This document shows, in pieces, positions 29,988 through 41,035 of a stretch of 64,000 nucleotides of DNA (the stretch's first letter is position 1; each line of letters starts with the position of its first letter). The notes under the pieces are model-generated. The model had not been told where the DNA came from, ran no database searches, and saw only the letters and a program-made list of their open reading frames with translations. The stretch comes from Acidimicrobiia bacterium (GTDB lineage Bacteria; Actinomycetota; Acidimicrobiia; Spongiisociales; ZC4RG35). A program made the translations under genes and the position numbers. The DNA lies in assembly GCA_026002975.1 (NCBI GenBank), contig BPGJ01000006.1:116429-180428 (forward strand). Direction: 5' to 3'.

Positions 29988-30889
29988 ACATCCGGCCCTT
30001 CCGGTTCGGCGCCCTCATCGGCGCCGCGGCCACGCGCCGGGAATGGCTCGAGCAGGTACGGCTCGCCGAGCAGGTGGGCTGCTCCACCGTGTTCTGCTCC
30101 GACCACGTCTCCGACAAGCTCGGCCCCATTCCGGCCCTCGCCTCGGCGGCGGAGATCACCCACCTCAAGGTAGGGACCCTGGTTCTGGCCAACGACTTCC
30201 GGAACCCGGTGTTGGTCGCCAAGGACGCCGCCACCCTCGATCTGCTCTCCGAGGGTCGGTTGGAGCTGGGCCTAGGTACCGGGTGGCTCGCCGACGACTA
30301 CGAGAGAGCCGGCATCCGGCTGGACCCACCAGGGGTGAGGATCGACCGGCTCGAGGAGGCGATCCGGATCATGAAAGGGCTGTGGCGGGGCCGGGTCGAC
30401 TTCGACGGTGATCACTACTCGGTCCACTGGGAGGGGATGCCCCGCCCCTACCGGCCGGGTGGTCCCACCCTGCTGATCGGAGGTGGAGGGCGGCGGATGC
30501 TGCGGCTGGCGGGCCGCGAAGCCGACATCGTCGGCATCTCGTTGCGGCTGCCGGAGGGATCCCGGGAGGAGCTTCGCCGGGAGATCGCTGCGGTCACCGC
30601 GGAACGTCTCGACGCCCGGGTGGGATGGGCCCGGGAGGCGGGCAGGGATCCCGAACTCAGCGTACTGGTATTCCACCTCGAGGTGACCGGGCGGGTTCGG
30701 GAGGCCGCGGCGAGGCTCGGCGAGCCCGAGGCGGTGATGGCCACCCCCCACTATCTGGTGGGTACCGTGGACGGAATCTGCGAGGAGTTGGAGGAGCGTC
30801 GACGGCGATGGGGGGTCAGCTACATCGTGATCTCCCAGGCGAATCTCGTCGATGCTGCTCCCGTGATCGAACGCCTGGCGGGTAGATGA
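29984..30889 (+). CDS. LLM-class F420-dependent oxidoreductase (TIGR03621-like)
   Basis: RFGALIGAAATRREWLEQVRLAEQVGCSTVFCSDHVSDKLGPIPAL...ELGLGTGW. Confidence 0.88.
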   Translation: MNIRPFRFGALIGAAATRREWLEQVRLAEQVGCSTVFCSDHVSDKLGPIPALASAAEITHLKVGTLVLANDFRNPVLVAKDAATLDLLSEGRLELGLGTGWLADDYERAGIRLDPPGVRIDRLEEAIRIMKGLWRGRVDFDGDHYSVHWEGMPRPYRPGGPTLLIGGGGRRMLRLAGREADIVGISLRLPEGSREELRREIAAVTAERLDARVGWAREAGRDPELSVLVFHLEVTGRVREAAARLGEPEAVMATPHYLVGTVDGICEELEERRRRWGVSYIVISQANLVDAAPVIERLAGR

Positions 30890-30914
30890 TCCGTTCGCGC
30901 TAGCGTCTCGGGAG

Positions 30915-31187
30915 ATGGAAGGTCGGCTCCAACGTCAGGCATTGAGCGCAGCCGAGAGGGCGATCGAAGCCCTGGGGCGGGGCGATCCCGGCGCAGCGCG
31001 GATGGCGGTGGCCACCGCGGTGGAACGAGACCAGATCGGTGCCTTCTCCCGTCTGGCGGACGCGGTGTACCTAGCCGCCTCGGAGCTGGAGCACGAAGGC
31101 AGGATCAGCGAGTCCACCTGGGACCAGCTCACCGACGCCGTCTCCCCCGGACCCCTGGTGGCGCTGGTCGAGTCGGTTCGAGGCTGA
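30915..31187 (+). CDS. small conserved hypothetical protein
   Basis: 90-aa helical ORF between coding neighbours. Confidence 0.5.
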   Translation: MEGRLQRQALSAAERAIEALGRGDPGAARMAVATAVERDQIGAFSRLADAVYLAASELEHEGRISESTWDQLTDAVSPGPLVALVESVRG

Positions 31188-31191
31188 CCCG

Positions 31192-32073
31192 GTGTCCGAC
31201 TACCACCTCCACCTCCACCCCCACGAACCCGCCGAAGGCGGGCCCCCACCCGGCGAATACCCCCCGGGTCTGATCGAGTCCTACGTGGAGGCGGCGGCAG
31301 CCCGGGGAGTCGACGAGCTGGGGTTCACCGAGCACCTGTACCGATGCGTGGAGTCCGAGGAGGCGCTGGGACCGTTCTGGGAGCGGGAACCGAGACGCGA
31401 CCTGGCGGAGCACTCGGAGGCGTTCGTCAGGGCCGACCGCAACCTCTCCCTAGACGCCTACGTGGAGGCGGTGGTGGCGGCCAAGGATCGGGGTCTGCCC
31501 GTCAAGCTGGGCCTCGAAGTGGACTTCTTCCCCGAGACCATCGACTCGGTCCTCGAGCTCCTCGCCCCCTATCCGTGGGACTTCCTGATCGGTTCGGTCC
31601 ATTGGGTGGGTGGATGGGCCCTCGACTCCTCGGCGGTCGCCTACGAATACGACCGCCGAGGGGTGGATCGGGCCTGGGAGGACTACTTCGAGGTCGAGGT
31701 CGAGTTGGCGGCCTCGGGGACGGTGGACGTCCTCGCCCACGTCGACCTCCCGAAGAAGTACGGGAGGCGGCCCGCCGATGAGCCCATCGAGCTCTACCGG
31801 AAGGTGGTAGAGGCCGCCAAGGCCTCCGGCACCGCGGTGGAGGTGTCCAGTCAGGGCCTCCGCAAACCGGCCGGTGAGGTGTATCCGTCTCCGGTGTTCC
31901 TGGCGATGTTCGCCGAGGCCGGTGTGCCCATCACCTTGGCGTCCGACGCCCACACCGCCGACGAAGCCGGTTGGGGACACCGAGAGGTGGTGGAGGCCGC
32001 ACGCGCCGCCGGTTACACCACCCGCCTCGGGTTCGACGCCCGGCGCCGCTACGAGGTTCCGTTGCCACGATGA
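31192..32073 (+). CDS. PHP domain histidinol-phosphatase family protein
   Basis: DYHLHLHPH; GFTEHLYR; DVLAHVDLPKKYG; ASDAHTADEAGWGH. Confidence 0.85.
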   Translation: MSDYHLHLHPHEPAEGGPPPGEYPPGLIESYVEAAAARGVDELGFTEHLYRCVESEEALGPFWEREPRRDLAEHSEAFVRADRNLSLDAYVEAVVAAKDRGLPVKLGLEVDFFPETIDSVLELLAPYPWDFLIGSVHWVGGWALDSSAVAYEYDRRGVDRAWEDYFEVEVELAASGTVDVLAHVDLPKKYGRRPADEPIELYRKVVEAAKASGTAVEVSSQGLRKPAGEVYPSPVFLAMFAEAGVPITLASDAHTADEAGWGHREVVEAARAAGYTTRLGFDARRRYEVPLPR

Positions 32074-32588
32074 GCGTGCGTTGGGAGAACCCGTTCGTGC
32101 CGCCCCCGGAGGAGCGGGACGCCATCAGGCGGCTGCGGGGACGGCTCCCGGCGGGCGTCACCGTGCTCACCGCCGAGGAGGCCGGCCACCGGGCCGGTCT
32201 CACCGTGTCGTCCCTCTTGGTGGCCGAAGGTGAGCCGGGCCGTGTGCTCGCTCTCGTCGGCGAGCTCACCGACTTCTGGGAGGTGGCCTCCCAGTCGGGA
32301 CGGTTCGTCGTCCACGTGCTGGCCGCCGACTCGCAGGACCGGGCGGATCGGTTCGCCGCCATCAAACCGGCTCCGGGAGGACCGTTCAGCGGCGAGGAGC
32401 TGGAACCCACCGAATGGGGACCCCGCTTCCGGGACGTGGGCGACTGGGCGGGATGCCGGCTCGAGTCGGCTCGACCGGTCGGCTACCACCTGTTGGTGGT
32501 GGCGACCATCGAACGGATCGAGGTCGCCGAGTCGACCGATCCTCTGGTCTGGTACCGAGGGCACTACCGACGCCTGGCTCGACCGTAG
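32070..32588 (+). CDS. flavin reductase-like (FMN-binding split barrel) protein
   Basis: LPAGVTVLTAEEAGHRAGLTVSSLLVAEGEP...GRFVVHVLAADS. Confidence 0.75.
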   Translation: MSVRWENPFVPPPEERDAIRRLRGRLPAGVTVLTAEEAGHRAGLTVSSLLVAEGEPGRVLALVGELTDFWEVASQSGRFVVHVLAADSQDRADRFAAIKPAPGGPFSGEELEPTEWGPRFRDVGDWAGCRLESARPVGYHLLVVATIERIEVAESTDPLVWYRGHYRRLARP

Positions 32589-32599
32589 ACTCCCGGTCC

Positions 32600-33922
32600 G
32601 TGCCGTCGGTTTACCTGACCACGCTGGGCTGCCCCAAGAACCAGGTCGACTCGGAGAAGGTCGAGGCCATGCTCGACCGGGCCGGGTACCGCTTCTGCTC
32701 CACACCCGGCGACGCCGACGTGGTGATGGTCAACACCTGCGCCTTCGTCGAGGAGGCCCGCAGGGAATCGGTGGAGACCATCCTCGGCCTGGAGGACGTC
32801 AAACGCACCGACGCCCGGATGGTGGTGATCGGATGCCTCGCCCAACGGTTCGGCGCGGACCTGGTCGAAGCTCTACCCGAGGTCGACGCCGTGGTGGGAC
32901 TCGACCGCTACGCCGAACTGGTGAACGTCCTCGACGAGCTGACCGGGTGGAGCCCGGTGGGAACTCCTCGCCGCCGACCTGTGATGGACATCCTCCATGC
33001 CACCGGCAGGCCACGCCCCGAGGTTCCCTACGCCTACGTCAAGGTCGCCGAGGGATGCGACAAGGGCTGCACCTTCTGTGCCATTCCGTTGATCCGGGGA
33101 CGTCAGCGCTCCCGACCCCTCGACGAGATCGTCCGGGAGGTCGAAGGGCTGGCCGAGCAAGGGGTGTCCGAGGTCGTGCTGGTCGCCCAGGACCTCGCGG
33201 CCTACGGCGCCGACCTGGGACGGCGCCGAATCGTGGATCTGGTGTCGAAGGTCACGACCGTGGAAGGGGTCCTGCGGGTACGGCTCCTCTACCTGTATCC
33301 CCGGGAGATCACCGATCCGCTCATCGCCGAGATCACCTCCAACCCCCGGGTCGCTTCCTACTTCGACCTGTCCTTGCAGCACGCCTCCCCCCGTCTCCTC
33401 CGGGCGATGCGTCGCCCCGGGTCGGGTGAGAGGTTCCTCCAGCTGATCGACCGGATACGCCGAGCCGACCCCGACGCCTGCCTCCGGTCGTCGTTCATCG
33501 TGGGGTTTCCCGGTGAGCAAGACGGAGACGTGGAGACTCTGGCCGGCTTCCTCGAGGAGGCCCGACTCGACTGGGCCGGGTTCTTCCCGTACTCGGCCGA
33601 ACCCGGTACCCCCGCAGCCGAACTGGACGACAGGCCGGGACCGTCCGAGTTGGCTGATCGCCTCACCTACCTGACCGGCATACAGGAGCGGATCACCTGG
33701 GAGCGGTCGGCCGACACGGTCGGTCGCACGTTGGACGTCCTGGTGGACGAGATCGACGACGACGGCACTCCGGTGGGACGCTCCTACCGGGAGGCGCCGG
33801 AGATAGACGGGGTGGTGATGCTCGATCGGGGTAACCCGGGGGACTGGGTGAGAGCTCGGATCGTCTCCGCCTACGGCGCCGAAACCGAAGGGAAGGTGGA
33901 GGAGGTCGGGGGATGGTCATAG
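32600..33922 (+). CDS. rimO: ribosomal protein S12 methylthiotransferase
   Basis: VYLTTLGCPKNQVDSE; radical SAM KVAEGCDKGCTFCAIPLIRGRQRSRP. Confidence 0.95.
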   Translation: MPSVYLTTLGCPKNQVDSEKVEAMLDRAGYRFCSTPGDADVVMVNTCAFVEEARRESVETILGLEDVKRTDARMVVIGCLAQRFGADLVEALPEVDAVVGLDRYAELVNVLDELTGWSPVGTPRRRPVMDILHATGRPRPEVPYAYVKVAEGCDKGCTFCAIPLIRGRQRSRPLDEIVREVEGLAEQGVSEVVLVAQDLAAYGADLGRRRIVDLVSKVTTVEGVLRVRLLYLYPREITDPLIAEITSNPRVASYFDLSLQHASPRLLRAMRRPGSGERFLQLIDRIRRADPDACLRSSFIVGFPGEQDGDVETLAGFLEEARLDWAGFFPYSAEPGTPAAELDDRPGPSELADRLTYLTGIQERITWERSADTVGRTLDVLVDEIDDDGTPVGRSYREAPEIDGVVMLDRGNPGDWVRARIVSAYGAETEGKVEEVGGWS

Positions 33923-35154
33923 AGGTCGTGGCGGTCGGGACGGAGCTGCTCCTCGGCCAGATAGTCAACTCCAACGCCGCCACCATCGGAGCCGCCCTCG
34001 CCGCCGGTGGGTTCGATGCCCACTACCAACAGGTGGTGGGCGACAACGAGGAGCGGATCGCCGACTGCCTCCGCGTCGCCCTCGAACGCTCCGACGGGGT
34101 GATCGTCACAGGGGGGATCGGCCCAACCCAAGACGACCTCACCCGGGAGGCGCTCGCTCGTCTCACCGGGAGGCCCCTGGTGCGGAACTTCGACTACGTG
34201 GAGGAACTCGAACGGCGTTTCGCCCGGCTGGGCCGGGACCTGCCCCCCTCCAACCTGCGGCAGGCCGACCATCCGGAGGGTTCGGTCCAACTCCCCAACC
34301 CCAAGGGAACCGCTCCGGGCATCTATCTGGAGCACCGGGGAAAGCCCATCTTCGTCCTCCCCGGGGTTCCCGAGGAGATGGAGTGGATGCTCCATCACGA
34401 GGTCATGCCTCGCCTCGCCCGGCATGGGGAAGGGGTGGTGGTCAGCCGGGTGATCAGGACCTGGGGTCTGCCCGAGTCTGCAGTCGCCGAGATGCTCGAC
34501 GACCTGTACCGGGGTTCGACCAATCCGAGCATCGCCTTCCTCGCCTCGGGCGGAGAGATCAAGGTGCGGATCACGGCGAAGGGTCCCGACGAGGCCACGG
34601 CTCGGGAGATGATCGACCCCGTGGAGTCGGAGGTGCGGCGGCGACTCGGCGACGTCGTGTTCGGGGTGGACGACGAAACGGTGGAGGAGGTCCTCCACCG
34701 AGAGCTCATCGGGCGAGGATGGACGGTCGGCACCGCCGAGTCCGCCACCGGTGGGCTGGTGGCGGCCCGGATCACCTCGGTGCCGGGTAGCTCGCAGGTG
34801 TTCCGAGGGTCGCTCGTGGCGTACGCCACCGACCTCAAGGAGCGCCTGTTGGGGGTCCACGCCACCACGGTGGACCGGCACGGCGTGGTCAGCGAGGAGA
34901 CCGCCACCGAGATGGCCCTCGGCGCCCGGGGTCTGCTCTCGGTGGACGTCGCGATCGCGGTGACCGGGTCGGCCGGCCCCGACCCCCAGGAGCAGGAGGT
35001 GGGGACGATGGTGTTGGCGGTATCCACACCCGAGGACACCGCGGCTCGCACCCTCCGCCTCCCCGGGGACCGGGAACGGGTGAGGACCTACGCAGCGACC
35101 GCGGCTCTCCACCTGGCCCGCAGGGCGGTGACCGGGGTGTGGTGGAAGAGGTAG
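33913..35154 (+). CDS. cinA: CinA family protein
   Basis: EVVAVGTELLLGQIVNSNA; GGIGPTQDDLTREA; TAESATGGLVAARITSVPGSS. Confidence 0.93.
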   Translation: MVIEVVAVGTELLLGQIVNSNAATIGAALAAGGFDAHYQQVVGDNEERIADCLRVALERSDGVIVTGGIGPTQDDLTREALARLTGRPLVRNFDYVEELERRFARLGRDLPPSNLRQADHPEGSVQLPNPKGTAPGIYLEHRGKPIFVLPGVPEEMEWMLHHEVMPRLARHGEGVVVSRVIRTWGLPESAVAEMLDDLYRGSTNPSIAFLASGGEIKVRITAKGPDEATAREMIDPVESEVRRRLGDVVFGVDDETVEEVLHRELIGRGWTVGTAESATGGLVAARITSVPGSSQVFRGSLVAYATDLKERLLGVHATTVDRHGVVSEETATEMALGARGLLSVDVAIAVTGSAGPDPQEQEVGTMVLAVSTPEDTAARTLRLPGDRERVRTYAATAALHLARRAVTGVWWKR

Positions 35155-35699
35155 ACAGGGTCTTCGTCGCGGTCGACCCGACCGAGGAAGCCCGTCACCG
35201 GCTGGCGGCGGCCCTGGCGGAGTGGAACCGGGGTCAGCCGCTACCCGGACGGCCGGTGCCGCCTGGCAACTGGCATCTCACCCTGCGCTTCCTCGGCTGG
35301 GTGGAGACCTGGATCTACGAGCGGTTCCTCTCCGAGTTGGATAAGGCGGCCCTCGGCCCGCCGTTCCGGGTCTCGGTGGAGGGGATCGGCGCCTTCCCCG
35401 GACCGAGGAGGGCCCGGGTCCTCTGGGTCGGGGTCGGGGAAGGACGAGAACGGCTGGTGTCGTTGGCCGCGGTGACCGAACGGGCCGCGGTCGCGGCCGG
35501 ACTGCAGCCGGAGGAACGTCCCTTCCGGCCGCACCTCACCTTGAGCAGGTTCCGACCCGACCAGGACGTCACCCCGCTGGTCGAGCGGGAGTCGCCACCG
35601 CCGATCAGGTTCCCGGTGGAGGAGTTGGTGGTGTACCGATCGATCCTGGGGCGGGGGGGTGCACGGTACGAACCGTTGGAGAGGCTGCCCCTCACCTGA
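35139..35699 (+). CDS. thpR: RNA 2',3'-cyclic phosphodiesterase
   Basis: HLTLRFLGWVE and HLTLSRFR 2H motifs. Confidence 0.9.
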   Translation: MVEEVDRVFVAVDPTEEARHRLAAALAEWNRGQPLPGRPVPPGNWHLTLRFLGWVETWIYERFLSELDKAALGPPFRVSVEGIGAFPGPRRARVLWVGVGEGRERLVSLAAVTERAAVAAGLQPEERPFRPHLTLSRFRPDQDVTPLVERESPPPIRFPVEELVVYRSILGRGGARYEPLERLPLT

Positions 35700-35708
35700 A
35701 AGACTTGC

Positions 35709-35726
35709 ATCGAACAGACGTTCGTG
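35709..35726. promoter_or_regulatory. SOS (LexA) box upstream of recA
   Basis: ATCGAACAGACGTTCGTG contains perfect GAAC-N4-GTTC. Confidence 0.8.
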
Positions 35727-35912
35727 TAGTCTCGCGCCCGCGAGTCTGGTTTCATAGGTGTAATTTCCGAGGTGTGGTTCGGTGACACTCGAGCAGATGT
35801 TGGAAGGGGTTGGGATGTCACACCCCACGGATAGGTTGAACGACAGGGAGGTTCGGGGGCGATACCCGGATTCCCGAGTATCGAACGCCGAGAAGGGCGA
35901 GGAGAGGAAGGA

Positions 35913-36950
35913 GTGAACGTGGAACGCCACAAGGCCCTGGAGATGGCGGTTACCCAGATCGAGCGCCAATACGGCAAGGGCGCCATCATGAAGATGGGAG
36001 AGGCGGCTGCTACCCCCATAGAAGTGATCTCGACCGGTGCCCTGGCTCTGGACCTCGCCCTGGGGGTAGGGGGGGTGCCCCGGGGCCGTGTCGTGGAGAT
36101 CTTCGGTCCGGAGAGCAGCGGGAAGACCACCCTCGCACTGCACATCGTCGCCGAGGCTCAGCGGAACGGCGGCATCGCGGCGTTCATCGACGCCGAGCAC
36201 GCCCTCGACCCGGGCTACGCCCAGAGGATCGGGGTCGACGTCGACGAACTCCTCATCTCCCAGCCCGACACCGGGGAACAGGCGCTGGAGATCGCCGACA
36301 TGCTGGTCAGGTCCGGTGCTCTCGACGTGGTGGTGATCGACTCGGTGGCGGCGCTGGTGCCCAGAGCGGAGATCGAAGGCGAGATGGGGGACGCCCACGT
36401 CGGCCTACAGGCTCGGCTCATGTCCCAGGCGCTGCGGAAGCTCACCGCCAACCTGGCACGCTCGAAGACCACCGCGGTGTTCATCAACCAGCTCAGGGAG
36501 AAGATCGGGGTCATGTTCGGGTCGCCGGAGACGACCCCGGGTGGTCGAGCCCTCAAGTTCTACGCCTCGGTACGGATCGACGTCCGGCGGATCGAGTCGA
36601 TCAAGGACGGGGGCGAGAACGTGGGCAACCGGGTGCGGGCCAAGGTGGTGAAGAACAAGGTGAGTCCCCCCTTCCGGCAGGCCGAGTTCGACATCATGTT
36701 CGGAGAGGGGATCTCCCGGGAGGGAAGCCTCCTCGACGTGGCCGTCGACCTGGGGATAGTTCGCAAGAGCGGTGCCTGGTACACCTTCGACGAGGATCAG
36801 CTCGGTCAGGGTAGGGAGAACGCCAAACGGTTCCTGAAGGAGAATCCGGAGGTGGCGGTCCAGCTCCAGGAAAAGGTCTTCGAACAGGTAGGCCTGCGAC
36901 CGACCACCGTGAGTGGTGAAGCAGAGCCGGTGGGCGCGACCGAGGAGTGA
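35913..36950 (+). CDS. recA: recombinase A
   Basis: [22 protein letters not shown]; full-length RecA. Confidence 0.98.
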   Translation: MNVERHKALEMAVTQIERQYGKGAIMKMGEAAATPIEVISTGALALDLALGVGGVPRGRVVEIFGPESSGKTTLALHIVAEAQRNGGIAAFIDAEHALDPGYAQRIGVDVDELLISQPDTGEQALEIADMLVRSGALDVVVIDSVAALVPRAEIEGEMGDAHVGLQARLMSQALRKLTANLARSKTTAVFINQLREKIGVMFGSPETTPGGRALKFYASVRIDVRRIESIKDGGENVGNRVRAKVVKNKVSPPFRQAEFDIMFGEGISREGSLLDVAVDLGIVRKSGAWYTFDEDQLGQGRENAKRFLKENPEVAVQLQEKVFEQVGLRPTTVSGEAEPVGATEE

Positions 36951-37110
36951 AAAGGCTCCTCGAACAACGACCACCCTCGGTTAGGATGGGTTTCAGCACA
37001 CACGAAACGATGCCCGAACCCGAACAGACGCACATGACCAGCCACATCAGGAGCAGACCCGTCAGAGCCACCTAAAGGGCTTCCACGGTTTGCGCCGGCG
37101 TCGACGTGTG

Positions 37111-37132
37111 TGCCGAGCCGTGAGGCTCGGCA
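37111..37132. other. strong hairpin in recA-rny intergenic region
   Basis: TGCCGAGCC-GTGA-GGCTCGGCA, 9-bp stem with tetraloop. Confidence 0.5.
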
Positions 37133-37224
37133 TGCGCATTTATGGGAAGCCGGTGGAGGAGGTCCCCCTGAATCGTGGCCGCACCGTCTGGGCGGGGAGG
37201 GCCTGGAACGAAGGGTGTTGGACC

Positions 37225-38754
37225 ATGGGTGAGGCAGCGGTCGTAGCCATCTGGGTGGTGGCCATCCTCGTGGCCCTCGCCGTGGGGTTCTTCGTTGCGA
37301 GGAGCCTTCGCAGCCCACGGGGCGACAACGCCGAGGATCTGGTATCCGCTGCTCGGCTCGAAGCTCAGCGGATCCTCGCCAAGGCCGAGGAGGAGGGTCG
37401 GGCCAGGGCCGAAGCGTTCAGGGAGCGGGAGGAGGCCGCCCTCGAACATCGGAGGGTGGAGCTGGAGACCATGGAGACCCGGCTGCTCCAGAGGGAGGAG
37501 ACCCTGGAGCAGAGGGCGGCCAACCTGGCGGCCCGGGAGCAGATGCTCATGGAGCGGGAACGTGAGCTCGCGGAAGCCCGGCAGCAGGCCGAGAGCCTGA
37601 GGGAGAAGGCCCGGGCCGAGCTGGAGCGCGTCGCCGGTATCGACGCCCGGGCCGCCAAAGAGGAGCTGCTACGTCAGGTGGAAGACGAAGCCCGGAGAGA
37701 GGCCATGCTGCTGGTCCGCGACCTGGAGGTGAAGGCCCGGGAGGAGGCCGACCGGCGGGCCCGCCGTATCTTGGCCACCGCGATCCAGCGGCTCAGCTCG
37801 GAGGTGGTGACCGAGACCACGGTGTCGGTGGTGCCGCTCCCGTCCGACGACATGAAGGGGCGGATCATCGGCCGGGAAGGTCGGAACATCCGTGCCCTGG
37901 AGGCCATCACCGGGGTCAACCTGATCATCGACGACACCCCGGAGGCGGTGTCGATCTCCTCCTTCGACCCCGTCAGGCGGGAGATCGCCCGATTGACCCT
38001 GGAGAGACTGGTGGCCGAGGGTCGCATCCATCCCGCCTCCATCGAAGAGGCCTACGACAAGGCCCAGGCCGAGGTGGAGCAGACCATCCGGGACGCCGGC
38101 GAGTGGGCCCTCCTCGAGGTGGGGCTGTCGAGGATGCATCCCGAGCTGGTGACACTGCTCGGCCGTCTCAAGTACCGCACGTCGTACGGACAGAACGTGC
38201 TCAACCACCTGGTCGAGTCGGCCCACATCGCCTCGATGCTCGCCGCCGAACTGGGAGTCGACGCCGGCCCGGTGAAGAGGGCCGCCCTCCTGCACGACAT
38301 CGGGAAGGCGGTCACCCACGAGGTCGAGGGATCTCACGCCTTGATCGGAGCCGAGATAGCCAGACGTTTCGGGGAAGACCCGGCGGTCGTCCACGGGATC
38401 GAAGCCCACCACAACGAGGTCGAGCCGAGGACGCTCCTCGCCGTCCTCGTCCAGGCAGCCGACGCCGTCTCCGCCGCCCGGCCCGGCGCCCGACGGGAAG
38501 TCCTGGAGTCCTATGTGCGGCGCCTCGAAAGGCTGGAAGGGATCGCCCGTGAGTTCGAAGGAGTCGAGCGGGTCTTCGCGATGCAGGCAGGTCGTGAGGT
38601 CAGGGTGGTGGTCGACCCGGGTGAGGTCGACGACCTCGCGGCCGCCGACCTGGCACGGAGGATCGCCCGCAAGCTGGAGGAGGACCTCCAGTATCCTGGC
38701 CAGATCCAGGTGACGGTGATCCGCGAGTTCCGTGCCACCGACTACGCCAGATGA
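37225..38754 (+). CDS. rny: ribonuclease Y
   Basis: N-terminal TM, coiled coil, [28 protein letters not shown]. Confidence 0.95.
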   Translation: MGEAAVVAIWVVAILVALAVGFFVARSLRSPRGDNAEDLVSAARLEAQRILAKAEEEGRARAEAFREREEAALEHRRVELETMETRLLQREETLEQRAANLAAREQMLMERERELAEARQQAESLREKARAELERVAGIDARAAKEELLRQVEDEARREAMLLVRDLEVKAREEADRRARRILATAIQRLSSEVVTETTVSVVPLPSDDMKGRIIGREGRNIRALEAITGVNLIIDDTPEAVSISSFDPVRREIARLTLERLVAEGRIHPASIEEAYDKAQAEVEQTIRDAGEWALLEVGLSRMHPELVTLLGRLKYRTSYGQNVLNHLVESAHIASMLAAELGVDAGPVKRAALLHDIGKAVTHEVEGSHALIGAEIARRFGEDPAVVHGIEAHHNEVEPRTLLAVLVQAADAVSAARPGARREVLESYVRRLERLEGIAREFEGVERVFAMQAGREVRVVVDPGEVDDLAAADLARRIARKLEEDLQYPGQIQVTVIREFRATDYAR

Positions 38755-40130
38755 CCCAAACCCTCCTCCCGACTCCCACGGTGCGCACCGCCCGGCCGCC
38801 CAGCCGGGTCGGTCGCCGCTTCTTCGTCCGCACCTTCGGCTGTCAGATGAACGAGCACGACTCGGAACGAATCGCCGGCTTGTTCGCCTCCGACGGCATG
38901 GTGCCCGCGTCGGGATACGACGACGCCGACGTGGTCTTCATCAACACCTGCACCATCCGTGAGAACGCCGACAACCGACTGTACGGCCACCTGGGGCAGC
39001 TGAAGAAGCTCAAGGATTCCCGTCCCGGCATGCTGCTGGTGGTGGGAGGATGCGCCGCCCAGAAAGACCGTGAGCTGGTCCGGGAGAGGGCCCCCTGGGT
39101 GGACGTTGTGATGGGTACCCACAATCTCGACCGGGTTCTCGACCTGCTCGACCACGCCGAGGCCTGGGGTCCGGTGGTCGAGGTGGTGGACGAGCTCCAG
39201 GCGATGCCGTCGTCGCTGCCGGCCCGACGCCAGCTCCCCCACTCGGCATGGGTCACCATCCAGATCGGATGCAACAACACCTGCACCTTCTGCATCGTCC
39301 CATCGGTCAGGGGCAAGGAGGTGAGCCGACGACCGGCCGACATCCTCTCCGAGGTGCGGTCGCTCGCCGCCGACGGGGTGGTGGAGGTGACCCTTTTGGG
39401 CCAGAACGTCGACACCTACGGACGGGACCTGGCGATAGACGGGAAGCGGCGTCCCATCTTCGCCGACCTGCTCCGCCAGGTGGGCTCGGTGCCCGGTATC
39501 GAGCGGGTCAGGTTCACCAGCCCCCATCCCAACGACTTCCGGGAGGACGTCGCTCGAGCCATGGCCGAAACCGAGGCAGTCTGCGAGCAGCTCCACTTCC
39601 CCCTCCAGTCGGGTTCCGACAGGATCCTGGCGCGGATGCACCGGGGCTACACCGCCGAGAAGTTCCTCCGCCGCCTGGAGATGGCCCGAGCCATCGTGCC
39701 CGACCTGACCGTGTCCACCGACATCATCGTCGGGTTCCCCGGGGAGAGCGAGGAGGATTTCCAGGAGACCCTCCGGGTGGTGGAGGAAGCCCGCTTCGAC
39801 CAAGCCTTCATGTTCATCTTCTCGCCTCGTCCGGGCACCGCCGCCGCCCGGTGGGTGGATGAGTTCGTCCCCGAGGAAGTCGCCAAGGAACGCTTCGCCC
39901 GCCTGGTGGAGCTCCAGCAGAGGATCGGGATGGAGCTCAACCAGGCCATGGTGGGGCGAGTCGTCGAAGTCCTGAGCGAAGGCCCCTCGAAGAAGGACCC
40001 GACGGTGGGAACCACCCGGACCAGAGGCGGGAAGGTGGTACACGTCGACGGGTTGTGCGAACCGGGTGTCTTCGCCCAGGTGGAGATAGTGGGAGCTCAT
40101 CCCCACCACCTGGTGGGGAGGGTCGTCTGA
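38751..40130 (+). CDS. miaB: tRNA-2-methylthio-N6-dimethylallyladenosine synthase
   Basis: [40 protein letters not shown]. Confidence 0.96.
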   Translation: MTQTLLPTPTVRTARPPSRVGRRFFVRTFGCQMNEHDSERIAGLFASDGMVPASGYDDADVVFINTCTIRENADNRLYGHLGQLKKLKDSRPGMLLVVGGCAAQKDRELVRERAPWVDVVMGTHNLDRVLDLLDHAEAWGPVVEVVDELQAMPSSLPARRQLPHSAWVTIQIGCNNTCTFCIVPSVRGKEVSRRPADILSEVRSLAADGVVEVTLLGQNVDTYGRDLAIDGKRRPIFADLLRQVGSVPGIERVRFTSPHPNDFREDVARAMAETEAVCEQLHFPLQSGSDRILARMHRGYTAEKFLRRLEMARAIVPDLTVSTDIIVGFPGESEEDFQETLRVVEEARFDQAFMFIFSPRPGTAAARWVDEFVPEEVAKERFARLVELQQRIGMELNQAMVGRVVEVLSEGPSKKDPTVGTTRTRGGKVVHVDGLCEPGVFAQVEIVGAHPHHLVGRVV

Positions 40131-41035
40131 GGCGGATCTGGGCGGTGGTCGGTCCCACCGCCTCGGGCAAGAGCGACGTCGGTATCCGGATCGCCGAGGC
40201 GGTTGGGGCGGTGATCCTGTCGGTCGACTCGATGCAGGTCTACCGGGGCATGGACATCGGCACCGCCAAACCCACTCCGGAGGAGCGGCGTCGGGTGCCC
40301 CACCTGATGATCGACCTGGTCGAACCGGAAGTCGAATACACCGTCGCCGAGTTCCAGCGGACCGCCCGGGAACTGATCGACCACGCCGACCGCCCGGTCC
40401 TGATCGTGGGAGGGTCGGGTCTCCACTTCCGGGCGGTAGTCGACCCTCTCGAGTTCCCACCCACCGACCCCGAGATCCGAGCCGAGCTGGAGCAGACCCC
40501 GATCGAGGACCTCCGCTCGATGCTCCTATCTGTCGATCCTCAGGCTGCGAGGTTCGTCGACCTCGACAACCCTCGCCGGGTGGTGAGAGCCGTCGAGGTC
40601 CTGCGGCTGACCGGCAGGACCCCCACCGCGTTGCACTCCACCCAGGCCGCCCGCAAGGTGGCCCGCTACGAGAGCCTCTACGACCTCCGGGTGGTGGGGG
40701 TGGATGCCGGGGACGCCCTCGCCGGGCGGGTCTCGCAGCGTCTCTCACGGATGCGGGAGATGGGATTCCTCGACGAGGTGGCTCGGCTCGCTCCCCGGCT
40801 GGGCAAGACGGCATCCCAGGCGGTGGGCTACCGGCAGCTGCTCGACGTGGTGGCCGGACGGCGAAGCGAAGACGAGGGCTTCGCGGCGGCCGAAGCAGCC
40901 ACCTTGCGCCTGGCCCGGGCCCAACGCACCTATTTCCGCCGCGACCCTCGTATCCAGTGGGTGGAATGGGACGCCGATCCCGACCGGCTGGCCGAGAAGG
41001 TTCGCGATAGGTTGGGGGTCAGATGCGGTTCGTGA
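40127..41035 (+). CDS. miaA: tRNA dimethylallyltransferase
   Basis: VVGPTASGKSDVGIRIAE; SVDSMQVYRGMDIGTAKP; start codon uncertain. Confidence 0.95.
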   Translation: MRRIWAVVGPTASGKSDVGIRIAEAVGAVILSVDSMQVYRGMDIGTAKPTPEERRRVPHLMIDLVEPEVEYTVAEFQRTARELIDHADRPVLIVGGSGLHFRAVVDPLEFPPTDPEIRAELEQTPIEDLRSMLLSVDPQAARFVDLDNPRRVVRAVEVLRLTGRTPTALHSTQAARKVARYESLYDLRVVGVDAGDALAGRVSQRLSRMREMGFLDEVARLAPRLGKTASQAVGYRQLLDVVAGRRSEDEGFAAAEAATLRLARAQRTYFRRDPRIQWVEWDADPDRLAEKVRDRLGVRCGS

